From Spirodela intermedia (Eukaryota; Streptophyta; Magnoliopsida; Alismatales; Araceae): a DNA stretch of 61,391 nucleotides. The stretch spans positions 1 to 61,391 of the forward strand of contig CACVBZ020000007.1 of assembly GCA_902729315.2 (NCBI GenBank), given 5' to 3'. The first letter of the stretch is position 1; each line of letters begins with the position of its first letter. Under the pieces are notes generated by a model. It did not search any database. It was not told the DNA's origin and saw nothing but the letters and a program-made list of their open reading frames with translations. The position numbers were made by a program, and so were the translations under genes. Shown here piece by piece: positions 47,201 to 61,377 of this stretch.

Positions 47201-48037
47201 CTTTTCATGCACTCAGTGATGGGAGCCATAATTGAACTGAAATTCTGGATAAATCTTATATAAAAGGATGCTATGCCATGAGAACTATGAAGATCATGTA
47301 TATAATTTAGAATTAGCTAGTCTTTAATAACTTTAATCCTTTTTTCATCCACTTTGATGCCATCTGCACTTATGGTATATTTCAGAAAAACGAAACTTTA
47401 ACGACACATCATGTCAAGCATATCATCAACTGTTGGAATTGAAAATCAATATTTCACCGTGATTTTATTAATTTCTCGACTATCTACACACATTCGTCAA
47501 GTTCCATCTTTTTTTGGAACCAATAACAAAGATACTGAGCATGGACTCATACAAATAAATCCTTTCCCTAAAAGTCTATAAATCCAACTTGTTCTTATAA
47601 AACCTTATTTTTCTTAAGGCTCATTCTGCAATGAGGTAAAATTGACAAACTTGGTCCAAGAATAAAGTCTATATGATGTCCTTGAGCGGAAGAAGATTTA
47701 CAGAGGAATCTTGTGTGATTTATAGAAGATTTTCTGTACTGCCTAGGGTGTAACACTAGAATCATGTAAAGAGAAATCCTCTTTTTGAACTAGCATAAGT
47801 ACTACATAATTTTCTTTAACCGTGCTAAAAAAAAAGCTTATTTTCTCGCAATGGGTCCCTTTCTCGCATGTACGACCACTTCTTCCCTAAAAGCCGGCTA
47901 GCCGCTGGTGAAATGGAAGGGGAGTGACGCACACGTGCCCTCCGACTGCAGTTCGAACCCGTTTGCGGCCCGGCTGGTCGGTGGGTCTCCCCCTTTTCTA
48001 TATTTTAATTTTAATTTATTTTTCTATAAACTCACAT
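44262..48037 (-). repeat. Array unit 3 (3776 bp)
   Basis: Full copy with (AT)8. Confidence 0.95.
47847..48014 (+). mobile_element. SINE-like module in unit 3
   Basis: Copy of the module at 40293-40460; A box at 47906. Confidence 0.5.
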
Positions 48038-51000
48038 AATTAACCAAAAATTCACATTAATCAACTAAAAACTATTTTTCACAATTTAACATAAATATGT
48101 CTATTTATCATGAGTTAATACTAAAACTATGTTGTTCATTTTTTTTCTTGCCTCAGAATCTTTTTTCACTGAAAAATACTACTGGTCTGACCTTCTTGTG
48201 ACCAACTATGGCCAACTAATGCCAACTATGGCCTCATCACATTCCACTTCAAATAGTTTATCAAAATTTAGTCCGGCCAGAATAAGAGCAGAACATAATT
48301 TCTCTTTTATCATGAATTGTGATTGGTCATGAAATAACATTTCATCAAGTTAATATATAATTCATTCTATTGTAACACTTTGAATATATATATATATATA
48401 TGAGACGTTTCGTATGTTCAGTACTGTAAATAAGAATGTCATTAAAATAATTGACAATAAATCTACCAATAAAAGGTTTCAGAATTTGATTCATCACTCT
48501 CATAAAGGCATGACCAACCATTCATAAAAACCTGCCTTAATTTTAAAGGCCGTCTTCTATTCATCTCCCTGATCTTCTCTACACCTTCAGTTTCACCTTC
48601 ATCTATGGCCTCTCTGAAATTCACAGCTCTACGTTTTGGACAAGCATTTGATTTGTCACTTCTTCATTAAATCCGTAACAGTTTCGAACAGAGTTAGATA
48701 CATATGGATCCCTACGAGAAGAATTTCACCCACTAGGAATAGATCCACTTGGTCTTGGTGCAGCTGAGGTTGCTGATCTTTCATTACTAGTAGCAAATGA
48801 AATGTGTGCTGGTCTTGACCTGTCTGGCTGAAGTGTTGACACGTCAGTAAACTTTCGAGTTCTAGATTTACTTTTCTCCAGTATAATTTTAGCACGTTCT
48901 GATGTCATAACAACATCATTTCACTTGAAGAATGATTGTAAAACAAACATTTCTTCAATATTCGATTGAAGTTCACTTTTAAATCTAGAGATCACATAAG
49001 ATTTAGATTAAGTCAAATTGACGCTTAAATAAAGTTTATAGTCATACAACTTTGATATTAGTGATATAAAGCCTGTTCATAGTCAGAAGGAGGAAATCTA
49101 GATTTGAATAATTTCTTCATCTTATCCGAACTTTGAACTTGATCTTTTCTTCATCTTGTATGGGTGGATTGTAGCTGATCCCACCAGGCAGAGGCTCCAC
49201 CTTTCAGTTTTATAGGCAGCTAAATTCACGTGTTTGTCATCACAAATCTTCATGCATTCCAAAAATCTCTCATTTTTCGAAATCCAATTAAGAAATTCTT
49301 CTATTTTAAAAAGTCTATTAAGGCTAGGTGAATCAATTTACATTCGAAATTCTCTGCAATCATCATAATCAGATCTACTTTTTGAGCTTTCCGTTATTGT
49401 TTGATAAGTTTTTATGTGAGAGGTTACATAAATCATTTTATTTTTTACCAGTTTGACCATGAAATTGACATTCCATTGCAGACATTCGTGCTAACATTTG
49501 CTTCAAAGTGTCATTCAAATTTTAAATTTTTTGATCCATATGAATCTTGAAATCAGCAAACTCTTATTTCAAATCAGGGTATACCTCAGAACTTTCATTG
49601 TCACTGATGTGAATCCCTTTATCTCGTGACATCTTTTAAATCTACATCTGGAACACTAACCTTGCTCTCATACCACTTGATGCAGTGAAACTTGAGGAGG
49701 GAGTAGCTTGAACGAGTTGTAATCAACTTTAATATTGTGGGGGTCAAAGACACGTCTTTGAATCCTCGAAAAACGTGCTCCAATGGTTATCCTTTTGCTC
49801 TGAATCCACAAGGTGAAGAGGACAGATCCCTTGACTCCACAAGGAGGTGATACTTAATCCGCAGAGTGAAGAACAAGTTCCTAGGGTCCCCAGCGGTGCT
49901 GGAGTCCATTAGTAGAATGAGAGAAGTTCAAGAAAAGAAAACTTACAAAATTATACTGTAAAAAGGTAATGTGACTCTAGAGGGTGGCTTTAAATAGGCT
50001 ATAGAGTCTCTTTTTGGGCGCCAAGATTTGAATTTCAAATAAAATATAAATCTGAAATCAGCATTTGGCTGAAAACATTTTGCTGAAATTTTAAATTTAG
50101 ACGAAATTTTAATTTCAAACGAAAATATAAGTAATTTCCTTGCCACGGTGTGTACGTCTGCCTAATATCATGAGACAATCATTCATGTCAACAACATCAC
50201 AGAATGGATGAGTCTAATAATTGAAATATTATCTGAAAATTTGATTAGACATGTATCTGAAACTTTAGTTTCTGTTTTCTTCTTGATCCAAATAATTCAA
50301 AATGGATGAGGGTGTGGTCTTCTTGTCTGCACATCTAATTTGTTTAACCCTCACAGAATTCACAGTGCTACTGTGTGAGTCTAATATTACTACTGTCACT
50401 ATCAATGATTATATCACATACTTCAGAATTCACAGTGCACCTTGTGTTGAAAATGTTATGACTCTGTGAGTCTTTTTCTCATTTTAGTAAATACATCAAT
50501 CTGCTGCATAGAGTTATGTCATATGTGCAAAACACTAGCTTCTCCTCTCATTGTAATCAGAAACGTTGCTTTCAGCTCAGTGCATTAGCCACCTTCTTTG
50601 ATTTTCCTGATTTGCTCTTTATCATAACAGTAAACTTTTCAATAAATGAAATTCATCTAACATGCATTATGTTGATAGTGGTCTGACTGTTGACTTATTT
50701 CAAAGCTTGATGGTCAGTAAATAAAATAAATTATACATTGAATCAAGTAGTGTTCCTAAGTATGTAATGATCTGACCACAGCATAAAATTCTAACTCATA
50801 TGCAGTCCAGTAAAAGGTGCTGTACAACCTGTTAATACTTGGTGAGATAAAATTATGACTTCTGTTAATTTCTCACTATAAAAAGGTACTGTACAACCTT
50901 GGTGAGATAATACTGCTCTAATTTCAGTAATTAAGACATTTCATTCTATGTGTTGCATCTGTCAATTAAAAGTTTCCTCTTTTCATGCACTCAGTGATGG

Positions 51001-51815
51001 GAGCCATAATTGAACTGAAATTCTGGATAAATCTTATATAAAAGGATGCTATGCCATGAGAACTATGAAGATCATGTATATAATTTAGAATTAGCTAGTC
51101 TTTAATAACTTTAATCCTTTTTTCATCCACTTTGATGCCATCTGCACTTATGGTATATTTCAGAAAAACGAAACTTTAACGACACATCATGTCAAGCATA
51201 TCATCAACTGTTGGAATTGAAAATCAATATTTCACCGTGATTTTATTAATTTCTCGACTATCTACACACATTCGTCAAGTTCCATCTTTTTTTGGAACCA
51301 ATAACAAAGATACTGAGCATGGACTCATACAAATAAATCCTTTCCCTAAAAGTCTATAAATCCAACTTGTTCTTATAAAACCTTATTTTTCTTAAGGCTC
51401 ATTCTGCAATGAGGTAAAATTGACAAACTTGGTCCAAGAATAAAGTCTATATGATGTCCTTGAGCGGAAGAAGATTTACAGAGGAATCTTGTGTGATTTA
51501 TAGAAGATTTTCTGTACTGCCTAGGGTGTAACACTAGAATCATGTAAAGAGAAATCCTCTTTTTGAACTAGCATAAGTACTACATAATTTTCTTTAACCG
51601 TGCTAAAAAAAAAGCTTATTTTCTCGCAATGGGTCCCTTTCTCGCATGTACGACCACTTCTTCCCTAAAAGCCGGCTAGCCGCTGGTGAAATGGAAGGGG
51701 AGTGACGCACACGTGCCCTCCGACTGCAGTTCGAACCCGTTTGCGGCCCGGCTGGTCGGTGGGTCTCCCCCTTTTCTATATTTTAATTTTAATTTATTTT
51801 TCTATAAACTCACAT
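48038..51815 (-). repeat. Array unit 4 (3778 bp)
   Basis: Full copy with (AT)9. One private base is visible at 49480 (A, where the other units have G). Confidence 0.95.
51625..51792 (+). mobile_element. SINE-like module in unit 4
   Basis: Copy of the module at 40293-40460; A box at 51684. Confidence 0.5.
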
Positions 51816-54800
51816 AATTAACCAAAAATTCACATTAATCAACTAAAAACTATTTTTCACAATTTAACATAAATATGTCTATTTATCATGAGTTAATACT
51901 AAAACTATGTTGTTCATTTTTTTTCTTGCCTCAGAATCTTTTTTCACTGAAAAATACTACTGGTCTGACCTTCTTGTGACCAACTATGGCCAACTAATGC
52001 CAACTATGGCCTCATCACATTCCACTTCAAATAGTTTATCAAAATTTAGTCCGGCCAGAATAAGAGCAGAACATAATTTCTCTTTTATCATGAATTGTGA
52101 TTGGTCATGAAATAACATTTCATCAAGTTAATATATAATTCATTCTATTGTAACACTTTGAATATATATATATATATATGAGACGTTTCGTATGTTCAGT
52201 ACTGTAAATAAGAATGTCATTAAAATAATTGACAATAAATCTACCAATAAAAGGTTTCAGAATTTGATTCATCACTCTCATAAAGGCATGACCAACCATT
52301 CATAAAAACCTGCCTTAATTTTAAAGGCCGTCTTCTATTCATCTCCCTGATCTTCTCTACACCTTCAGTTTCACCTTCATCTATGGCCTCTCTGAAATTC
52401 ACAGCTCTACGTTTTGGACAAGCATTTGATTTGTCACTTCTTCATTAAATCCGTAACAGTTTCGAACAGAGTTAGATACATATGGATCCCTACGAGAAGA
52501 ATTTCACCCACTAGGAATAGATCCACTTGGTCTTGGTGCAGCTGAGGTTGCTGATCTTTCATTACTAGTAGCAAATGAAATGTGTGCTGGTCTTGACCTG
52601 TCTGGCTGAAGTGTTGACACGTCAGTAAACTTTCGAGTTCTAGATTTACTTTTCTCCAGTATAATTTTAGCACGTTCTGATGTCATAACAACATCATTTC
52701 ACTTGAAGAATGATTGTAAAACAAACATTTCTTCAATATTCGATTGAAGTTCACTTTTAAATCTAGAGATCACATAAGATTTAGATTAAGTCAAATTGAC
52801 GCTTAAATAAAGTTTATAGTCATACAACTTTGATATTAGTGATATAAAGCCTGTTCATAGTCAGAAGGAGGAAATCTAGATTTGAATAATTTCTTCATCT
52901 TATCCGAACTTTGAACTTGATCTTTTCTTCATCTTGTATGGGTGGATTGTAGCTGATCCCACCAGGCAGAGGCTCCACCTTTCAGTTTTATAGGCAGCTA
53001 AATTCACGTGTTTGTCATCACAAATCTTCATGCATTCCAAAAATCTCTCATTTTTCGAAATCCAATTAAGAAATTCTTCTATTTTAAAAAGTCTATTAAG
53101 GCTAGGTGAATCAATTTACATTCGAAATTCTCTGCAATCATCATAATCAGATCTACTTTTTGAGCTTTCCGTTATTGTTTGATAAGTTTTTATGTGAGAG
53201 GTTACATAAATCATTTTATTTTTTACCAGTTTGACCATGAAATTGACATTCCATTGCGGACATTCGTGCTAACATTTGCTTCAAAGTGTCATTCAAATTT
53301 TAAATTTTTTGATCCATATGAATCTTGAAATCAGCAAACTCTTATTTCAAATCAGGGTATACCTCAGAACTTTCATTGTCACTGATGTGAATCCCTTTAT
53401 CTCGTGACATCTTTTAAATCTACATCTGGAACACTAACCTTGCTCTCATACCACTTGATGCAGTGAAACTTGAGGAGGGAGTAGCTTGAACGAGTTGTAA
53501 TCAACTTTAATATTGTGGGGGTCAAAGACACGTCTTTGAATCCTCGAAAAACGTGCTCCAATGGTTATCCTTTTGCTCTGAATCCACAAGGTGAAGAGGA
53601 CAGATCCCTTGACTCCACAAGGAGGTGATACTTAATCCGCAGAGTGAAGAACAAGTTCCTAGGGTCCCCAGCGGTGCTGGAGTCCATTAGTAGAATGAGA
53701 GAAGTTCAAGAAAAGAAAACTTACAAAATTATACTGTAAAAAGGTAATGTGACTCTAGAGGGTGGCTTTAAATAGGCTATAGAGTCTCTTTTTGGGCGCC
53801 AAGATTTGAATTTCAAATAAAATATAAATCTGAAATCAGCATTTGGCTGAAAACATTTTGCTGAAATTTTAAATTTAGACGAAATTTTAATTTCAAACGA
53901 AAATATAAGTAATTTCCTTGCCACGGTGTGTACGTCTGCCTAATATCATGAGACAATCATTCATGTCAACAACATCACAGAATGGATGAGTCTAATAATT
54001 GAAATATTATCTGAAAATTTGATTAGACATGTATCTGAAACTTTAGTTTCTGTTTTCTTCTTGATCCAAATAATTCAAAATGGATGAGGGTGTGGTCTTC
54101 TTGTCTGCACATCTAATTTGTTTAACCCTCACAGAATTCACAGTGCTACTGTGTGAGTCTAATATTACTACTGTCACTATCAATGATTATATCACATACT
54201 TCAGAATTCACAGTGCACCTTGTGTTGAAAATGTTATGACTCTGTGAGTCTTTTTCTCATTTTAGTAAATACATCAATCTGCTGCATAGAGTTATGTCAT
54301 ATGTGCAAAACACTAGCTTCTCCTCTCATTGTAATCAGAAACGTTGCTTTCAGCTCAGTGCATTAGCCACCTTCTTTGATTTTCCTGATTTGCTCTTTAT
54401 CATAACAGTAAACTTTTCAATAAATGAAATTCATCTAACATGCATTATGTTGATAGTGGTCTGACTGTTGACTTATTTCAAAGCTTGATGGTCAGTAAAT
54501 AAAATAAATTATACATTGAATCAAGTAGTGTTCCTAAGTATGTAATGATCTGACCACAGCATAAAATTCTAACTCATATGCAGTCCAGTAAAAGGTGCTG
54601 TACAACCTGTTAATACTTGGTGAGATAAAATTATGACTTCTGTTAATTTCTCACTATAAAAAGGTACTGTACAACCTTGGTGAGATAATACTGCTCTAAT
54701 TTCAGTAATTAAGACATTTCATTCTATGTGTTGCATCTGTCAATTAAAAGTTTCCTCTTTTCATGCACTCAGTGATGGGAGCCATAATTGAACTGAAATT

Positions 54801-55593
54801 CTGGATAAATCTTATATAAAAGGATGCTATGCCATGAGAACTATGAAGATCATGTATATAATTTAGAATTAGCTAGTCTTTAATAACTTTAATCCTTTTT
54901 TCATCCACTTTGATGCCATCTGCACTTATGGTATATTTCAGAAAAACGAAACTTTAACGACACATCATGTCAAGCATATCATCAACTGTTGGAATTGAAA
55001 ATCAATATTTCACCGTGATTTTATTAATTTCTCGACTATCTACACACATTCGTCAAGTTCCATCTTTTTTTGGAACCAATAACAAAGATACTGAGCATGG
55101 ACTCATACAAATAAATCCTTTCCCTAAAAGTCTATAAATCCAACTTGTTCTTATAAAACCTTATTTTTCTTAAGGCTCATTCTGCAATGAGGTAAAATTG
55201 ACAAACTTGGTCCAAGAATAAAGTCTATATGATGTCCTTGAGCGGAAGAAGATTTACAGAGGAATCTTGTGTGATTTATAGAAGATTTTCTGTACTGCCT
55301 AGGGTGTAACACTAGAATCATGTAAAGAGAAATCCTCTTTTTGAACTAGCATAAGTACTACATAATTTTCTTTAACCGTGCTAAAAAAAAAGCTTATTTT
55401 CTCGCAATGGGTCCCTTTCTCGCATGTACGACCACTTCTTCCCTAAAAGCCGGCTAGCCGCTGGTGAAATGGAAGGGGAGTGACGCACACGTGCCCTCCG
55501 ACTGCAGTTCGAACCCGTTTGCGGCCCGGCTGGTCGGTGGGTCTCCCCCTTTTCTATATTTTAATTTTAATTTATTTTTCTATAAACTCACAT
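51816..55593 (-). repeat. Array unit 5 (3778 bp)
   Basis: Full copy with (AT)9. Confidence 0.95.
55403..55570 (+). mobile_element. SINE-like module in unit 5
   Basis: Copy of the module at 40293-40460; A box at 55462. Confidence 0.5.
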
Positions 55594-58121
55594 AATTAAC
55601 CAAAAATTCACATTAATCAACTAAAAACTATTTTTCACAATTTAACATAAATATGTCTATTTATCATGAGTTAATACTAAAACTATGTTGTTCATTTTTT
55701 TTCTTGCCTCAGAATCTTTTTTCACTGAAAAATACTACTGGTCTGACCTTCTTGTGACCAACTATGGCCAACTAATGCCAACTATGGCCTCATCACATTC
55801 CACTTCAAATAGTTTATCAAAATTTAGTCCGGCCAGAATAAGAGCAGAACATAATTTCTCTTTTATCATGAATTGTGATTGGTCATGAAATAACATTTCA
55901 TCAAGTTAATATATAATTCATTCTATTGTAACACTTTGAATATATATATATATATGAGACGTTTCGTATGTTCAGTACTGTAAATAAGAATGTCATTAAA
56001 ATAATTGACAATAAATCTACCAATAAAAGGTTTCAGAATTTGATTCATCACTCTCATAAAGGCATGACCAACCATTCATAAAAACCTGCCTTAATTTTAA
56101 AGGCCGTCTTCTATTCATCTCCCTGATCTTCTCTACACCTTCAGTTTCACCTTCATCTATGGCCTCTCTGAAATTCACAGCTCTACGTTTTGGACAAGCA
56201 TTTGATTTGTCACTTCTTCATTAAATCCGTAACAGTTTCGAACAGAGTTAGATACATATGGATCCCTACGAGAAGAATTTCACCCACTAGGAATAGATCC
56301 ACTTGGTCTTGGTGCAGCTGAGGTTGCTGATCTTTCATTACTAGTAGCAAATGAAATGTGTGCTGGTCTTGACCTGTCTGGCTGAAGTGTTGACACGTCA
56401 GTAAACTTTCGAGTTCTAGATTTACTTTTCTCCAGTATAATTTTAGCACGTTCTGATGTCATAACAACATCATTTCACTTGAAGAATGATTGTAAAACAA
56501 ACATTTCTTCAATATTCGATTGAAGTTCACTTTTAAATCTAGAGATCACATAAGATTTAGATTAAGTCAAATTGATGCTTAAATAAAGTTTATAGTCATA
56601 CAACTTTGATATTAGTGATATAAAGCCTGTTCATAGTCAGAAGGAGGAAATCTAGATTTGAATAATTTCTTCATCTTATCCGAACTTTGAACTTGATCTT
56701 TTCTTCATCTTGTATGGGTGGATTGTAGCTGATCCCACCAGGCAGAGGCTCCACCTTTCAGTTTTATAGGCAGCTAAATTCACGTGTTTGTCATCACAAA
56801 TCTTCATGCATTCCAAAAATCTCTCATTTTTCGAAATCCAATTAAGAAATTCTTCTATTTTAAAAAGTCTATTAAGGCTAGGTGAATCAATTTACATTCG
56901 AAATTCTCTGCAATCATCATAATCAGATCTACTTTTTGAGCTTTCCGTTATTGTTTGATAAGTTTTTATGTGAGAGGTTACATAAATCATTTTATTTTTT
57001 ACCAGTTTGACCATGAAATTGACATTCCATTGCGGACATTCGTGCTAACATTTGCTTCAAAGTGTCATTCAAATTTTAAATTTTTTGATCCATATGAATC
57101 TTGAAATCAGCAAACTCTTATTTCAAATCAGGGTATACCTCAGAACTTTCATTGTCACTGATGTGAATCCCTTTATCTCGTGACATCTTTTAAATCTACA
57201 TCTGGAACACTAACCTTGCTCTCATACCACTTGATGCAGTGAAACTTGAGGAGGGAGTAGCTTGAACGAGTTGTAATCAACTTTAATATTGTGGGGGTCA
57301 AAGACACGTCTTTGAATCCTCGAAAAACGTGCTCCAATGGTTATCCTTTTGCTCTGAATCCACAAGGTGAAGAGGACAGATCCCTTGACTCCACAAGGAG
57401 GTGATACTTAATCCGCAGAGTGAAGAACAAGTTCCTAGGGTCCCCAGCGGTGCTGGAGTCCATTAGTAGAATGAGAGAAGTTCAAGAAAAGAAAACTTAC
57501 AAAATTATACTGTAAAAAGGTAATGTGACTCTAGAGGGTGGCTTTAAATAGGCTATAGAGTCTCTTTTTGGGCGCCAAGATTTGAATTTCAAATAAAATA
57601 TAAATCTGAAATCAGCATTTGGCTGAAAACATTTTGCTGAAATTTTAAATTTAGACGAAATTTTAATTTCAAACGAAAATATAAGTAATTTCCTTGCCAC
57701 GGTGTGTACGTCTGCCTAATATCATGAGACAATCATTCATGTCAACAACATCACAGAATGGATGAGTCTAATAATTGAAATATTATCTGAAAATTTGATT
57801 AGACATGTATCTGAAACTTTAGTTTCTGTTTTCTTCTTGATCCAAATAATTCAAAATGGATGAGGGTGTGGTCTTCTTGTCTGCACATCTAATTTGTTTA
57901 ACCCTCACAGAATTCACAGTGCTACTGTGTGAGTCTAATATTACTACTGTCACTATCAATGATTATATCACATACTTCAGAATTCACAGTGCACCTTGTG
58001 TTGAAAATGTTATGACTCTGTGAGTCTTTTTCTCATTTTAGTAAATACATCAATCTGCTGCATAGAGTTATGTCATATGTGCAAAACACTAGCTTCTCCT
58101 CTCATTGTAATCAGAAACGTT
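55594..58121 (-). repeat. Array unit 6, truncated
   Basis: It has (AT)8 and a private T at 56576 (others C). It follows the normal unit through the gag, primer binding site and LTR block, and stops inside RNase H fragment B. It lacks RT fragment B and the SINE-like module. Confidence 0.93.
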
Positions 58122-58131
58122 GCTCTACGTT
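58122..58131. other. Deletion junction between units 6 and 7
   Basis: Normal unit sequence ends at ...AAACGTTGCT and resumes at TCATCTATGGCC, removing about 1.8 kb. The bases between make GCTCTACGTT. That string occurs intact 37 bases further on (58159-58168), so the filler looks copied from nearby. Confidence 0.75.
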
Positions 58132-60084
58132 CATCTATGGCCTCTCTGAAATTCACAGCTCTACGTTTTGGACAAGCATTTGATTTGTCACTTCTTCATT
58201 AAATCCGTAACAGTTTCGAACAGAGTTAGATACATATGGATCCCTACGAGAAGAATTTCACCCACTAGGAATAGATCCACTTGGTCTTGGTGCAGCTGAG
58301 GTTGCTGATCTTTCATTACTAGTAGCAAATGAAATGTGTGCTGGTCTTGACCTGTCTGGCTGAAGTGTTGACACGTCAGTAAACTTTCGAGTTCTAGATT
58401 TACTTTTCTCCAGTATAATTTTAGCACGTTCTGATGTCATAACAACATCATTTCACTTGAAGAATGATTGTAAAACAAACATTTCTTCAATATTCGATTG
58501 AAGTTCACTTTTAAATCTAGAGATCACATAAGATTTAGATTAAGTCAAATTGACGCTTAAATAAAGTTTATAGTCATACAACTTTGATATTAGTGATATA
58601 AAGCCTGTTCATAGTCAGAAGGAGGAAATCTAGATTTGAATAATTTCTTCATCTTATCCGAACTTTGAACTTGATCTTTTCTTCATCTTGTATGGGTGGA
58701 TTGTAGCTGATCCCACCAGGCAGAGGCTCCACCTTTCAGTTTTATAGGCAGCTAAATTCACGTGTTTGTCATCACAAATCTTCATGCATTCCAAAAATCT
58801 CTCATTTTTCGAAATCCAATTAAGAAATTCTTCTATTTTAAAAAGTCTATTAAGGCTAGGTGAATCAATTTACATTCGAAATTCTCTGCAATCATCATAA
58901 TCAGATCTACTTTTTGAGCTTTCCGTTATTGTTTGATAAGTTTTTATGTGAGAGGTTACATAAATCATTTTATTTTTTACCAGTTTGACCATGAAATTGA
59001 CATTCCATTGCGGACATTCGTGCTAACATTTGCTTCAAAGTGTCATTCAAATTTTAAATTTTTTGATCCATATGAATCTTGAAATCAGCAAACTCTTATT
59101 TCAAATCAGGGTATACCTCAGAACTTTCATTGTCACTGATGTGAATCCCTTTATCTCGTGACATCTTTTAAATCTACATCTGGAACACTAACCTTGCTCT
59201 CATACCACTTGATGCAGTGAAACTTGAGGAGGGAGTAGCTTGAACGAGTTGTAATCAACTTTAATATTGTGGGGGTCAAAGACACGTCTTTGAATCCTCG
59301 AAAAACGTGCTCCAATGGTTATCCTTTTGCTCTGAATCCACAAGGTGAAGAGGACAGATCCCTTGACTCCACAAGGAGGTGATACTTAATCCGCAGAGTG
59401 AAGAACAAGTTCCTAGGGTCCCCAGCGGTGCTGGAGTCCATTAGTAGAATGAGAGAAGTTCAAGAAAAGAAAACTTACAAAATTATACTGTAAAAAGGTA
59501 ATGTGACTCTAGAGGGTGGCTTTAAATAGGCTATAGAGTCTCTTTTTGGGCGCCAAGATTTGAATTTCAAATAAAATATAAATCTGAAATCAGCATTTGG
59601 CTGAAAACATTTTGCTGAAATTTTAAATTTAGACGAAATTTTAATTTCAAACGAAAATATAAGTAATTTCCTTGCCACGGTGTGTACGTCTGCCTAATAT
59701 CATGAGACAATCATTCATGTCAACAACATCACAGAATGGATGAGTCTAATAATTGAAATATTATCTGAAAATTTGATTAGACATGTATCTGAAACTTTAG
59801 TTTCTGTTTTCTTCTTGATCCAAATAATTCAAAATGGATGAGGGTGTGGTCTTCTTGTCTGCACATCTAATTTGTTTAACCCTCACAGAATTCACAGTGC
59901 TACTGTGTGAGTCTAATATTACTACTGTCACTATCAATGATTATATCACATACTTCAGAATTCACAGTGCACCTTGTGTTGAAAATGTTATGACTCTGTG
60001 AGTCTTTTTCTCATTTTAGTAAATACATCAATCTGCTGCATAGAGTTATGTCATATGTGCAAAACACTAGCTTCTCCTCTCATT

Positions 60085-60790
60085 GTAATCAGAAACATTT
60101 GCTCAGCTCAGTGCATTAGCCACCTTCTTGCAGATTTTTCCTGGTTGCTCTATCATAACAGTAAAACTTTTCAATAAGTAAGGGGAATTCATCTAACATG
60201 CATTTATGTTGGTAAGTGGTCTGACTGTTGGTACATTTCAAAGCTTGATGGTTAAGTAAATAAAAGATAGAATTATACATTGAATCAAGTGAGTGTTTCA
60301 CTAAATTATGTAATGATCTGACCACAGCATAAAATTCTAACTCATATACAGTCCAGTAAAGGTGCTGTACAACCTGGTATTGTACTTAGGTGAGTTAGGT
60401 ATGACTTCTGTTATTTAATTTCTCACTATAAAAGGTACTGCAACACAACTTAACCCGAATTTCGAGATAATACTGTACTCTAATTTCCATTAATTAAGAC
60501 ATTTCATTCTATGTGTTGCATCTGTCGTTAAAAAGTTTCCTCTTTTTCATGCACTCAGTGATAGAATACTGTTGAACTGAAATTCTGGACCAATCTTATA
60601 TATAAAGGATGCTGTATACTTGTGAGAACTATAGAGATCATGTATATAATTTAGAATTAAACAATTCTTTGTACTTTAATCCTTTTTCATCCACACTTTG
60701 ATTATACCATCTGCATGGGTATATTTCAAACGAAACTTTACTGACACATCATGTCAAGCATATAATCAACTGTGCGGAATTGAAAATCAA
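60085..60790. other. Indel-dense patch in unit 7
   Basis: Aligned with any other unit, this 0.7-kb stretch shows many one- to four-base insertions and deletions and scattered changes (for example GTTGGTAAGTGGTCTG against GTTGATAGTGGTCTG). Sequence on both sides is nearly identical to the other units. Confidence 0.8.
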
Positions 60791-61186
60791 TGTTCACCGT
60801 GATTTTATTAATTTCTCGACTATCTACACACATTCGTCAAGTTCCATCTTTTTTTGGAACCAATAACAAAGATACTGAGCATGGACTCATACAAATAAAT
60901 CCTTTCCCTAAAAGTCTATAAATCCAACTTGTTCTTATAAAACATTATTTTTCTTAAGGCTCATTCTGCAATGAGGTAAAATTGACAAACTTGGTCCAAG
61001 AATAAAGTCTATATGATGTCCTTGAGCGGAAGAAGATTTACAGAGGAATCTTGTGTGATTTATAGAAGAGTTTCTGTACTGCCTAGGGTGTAACACTAGA
61101 ATCATGTAAAGAGAAATCCTCTTTTTGAACTAGCATAAGTACTACATAATTTTCTTTAACCGTGCTAAAAAAAAAGCTTATTTTCT

Positions 61187-61354
61187 CGCAATGGGTCCCT
61201 TTCTCGCATGTACGACCACTTCTTCCCTAAAAGCCGGCTAGCCGCTGGTGAAATGGAAGGGGAGTGACGCACACGTGCCCTCCGACTGCAGTTCGACCCC
61301 GTTTGCGGCCCGGCTGGTCGGTGGGTCTCCCCCTTTTCTATATTTTAATTTTAA
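61187..61354 (+). mobile_element. SINE-like module in unit 7
   Basis: Copy of the module at 40293-40460; A box at 61246. The B box reads GTTCGACCC, still within consensus. Confidence 0.5.
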
Positions 61355-61377
61355 TTTATTTTTCTATAAACTCACAT

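Larger units (their letters stand above)
58132..61377 (-). repeat. Array unit 7, truncated at its left end
   Basis: Starts within the gag zinc-knuckle segment and lacks RT and RNase H fragment A. It contains the rest of the unit up to the SINE-like tail. Apart from the patch at about 60085-60790 it matches the other units closely, with a few private bases such as 61297 (C for A, in the B box). Confidence 0.9.

Noticed and set aside
36799-59678. Repeated short open frames (60-79 codons) in each array unit, on both strands, as a family of small genes
   Set aside because: They are antisense or out-of-frame pieces of the broken gag, RNase H and LTR segments. Their identity between copies reflects the recent amplification of the DNA, not protein conservation.
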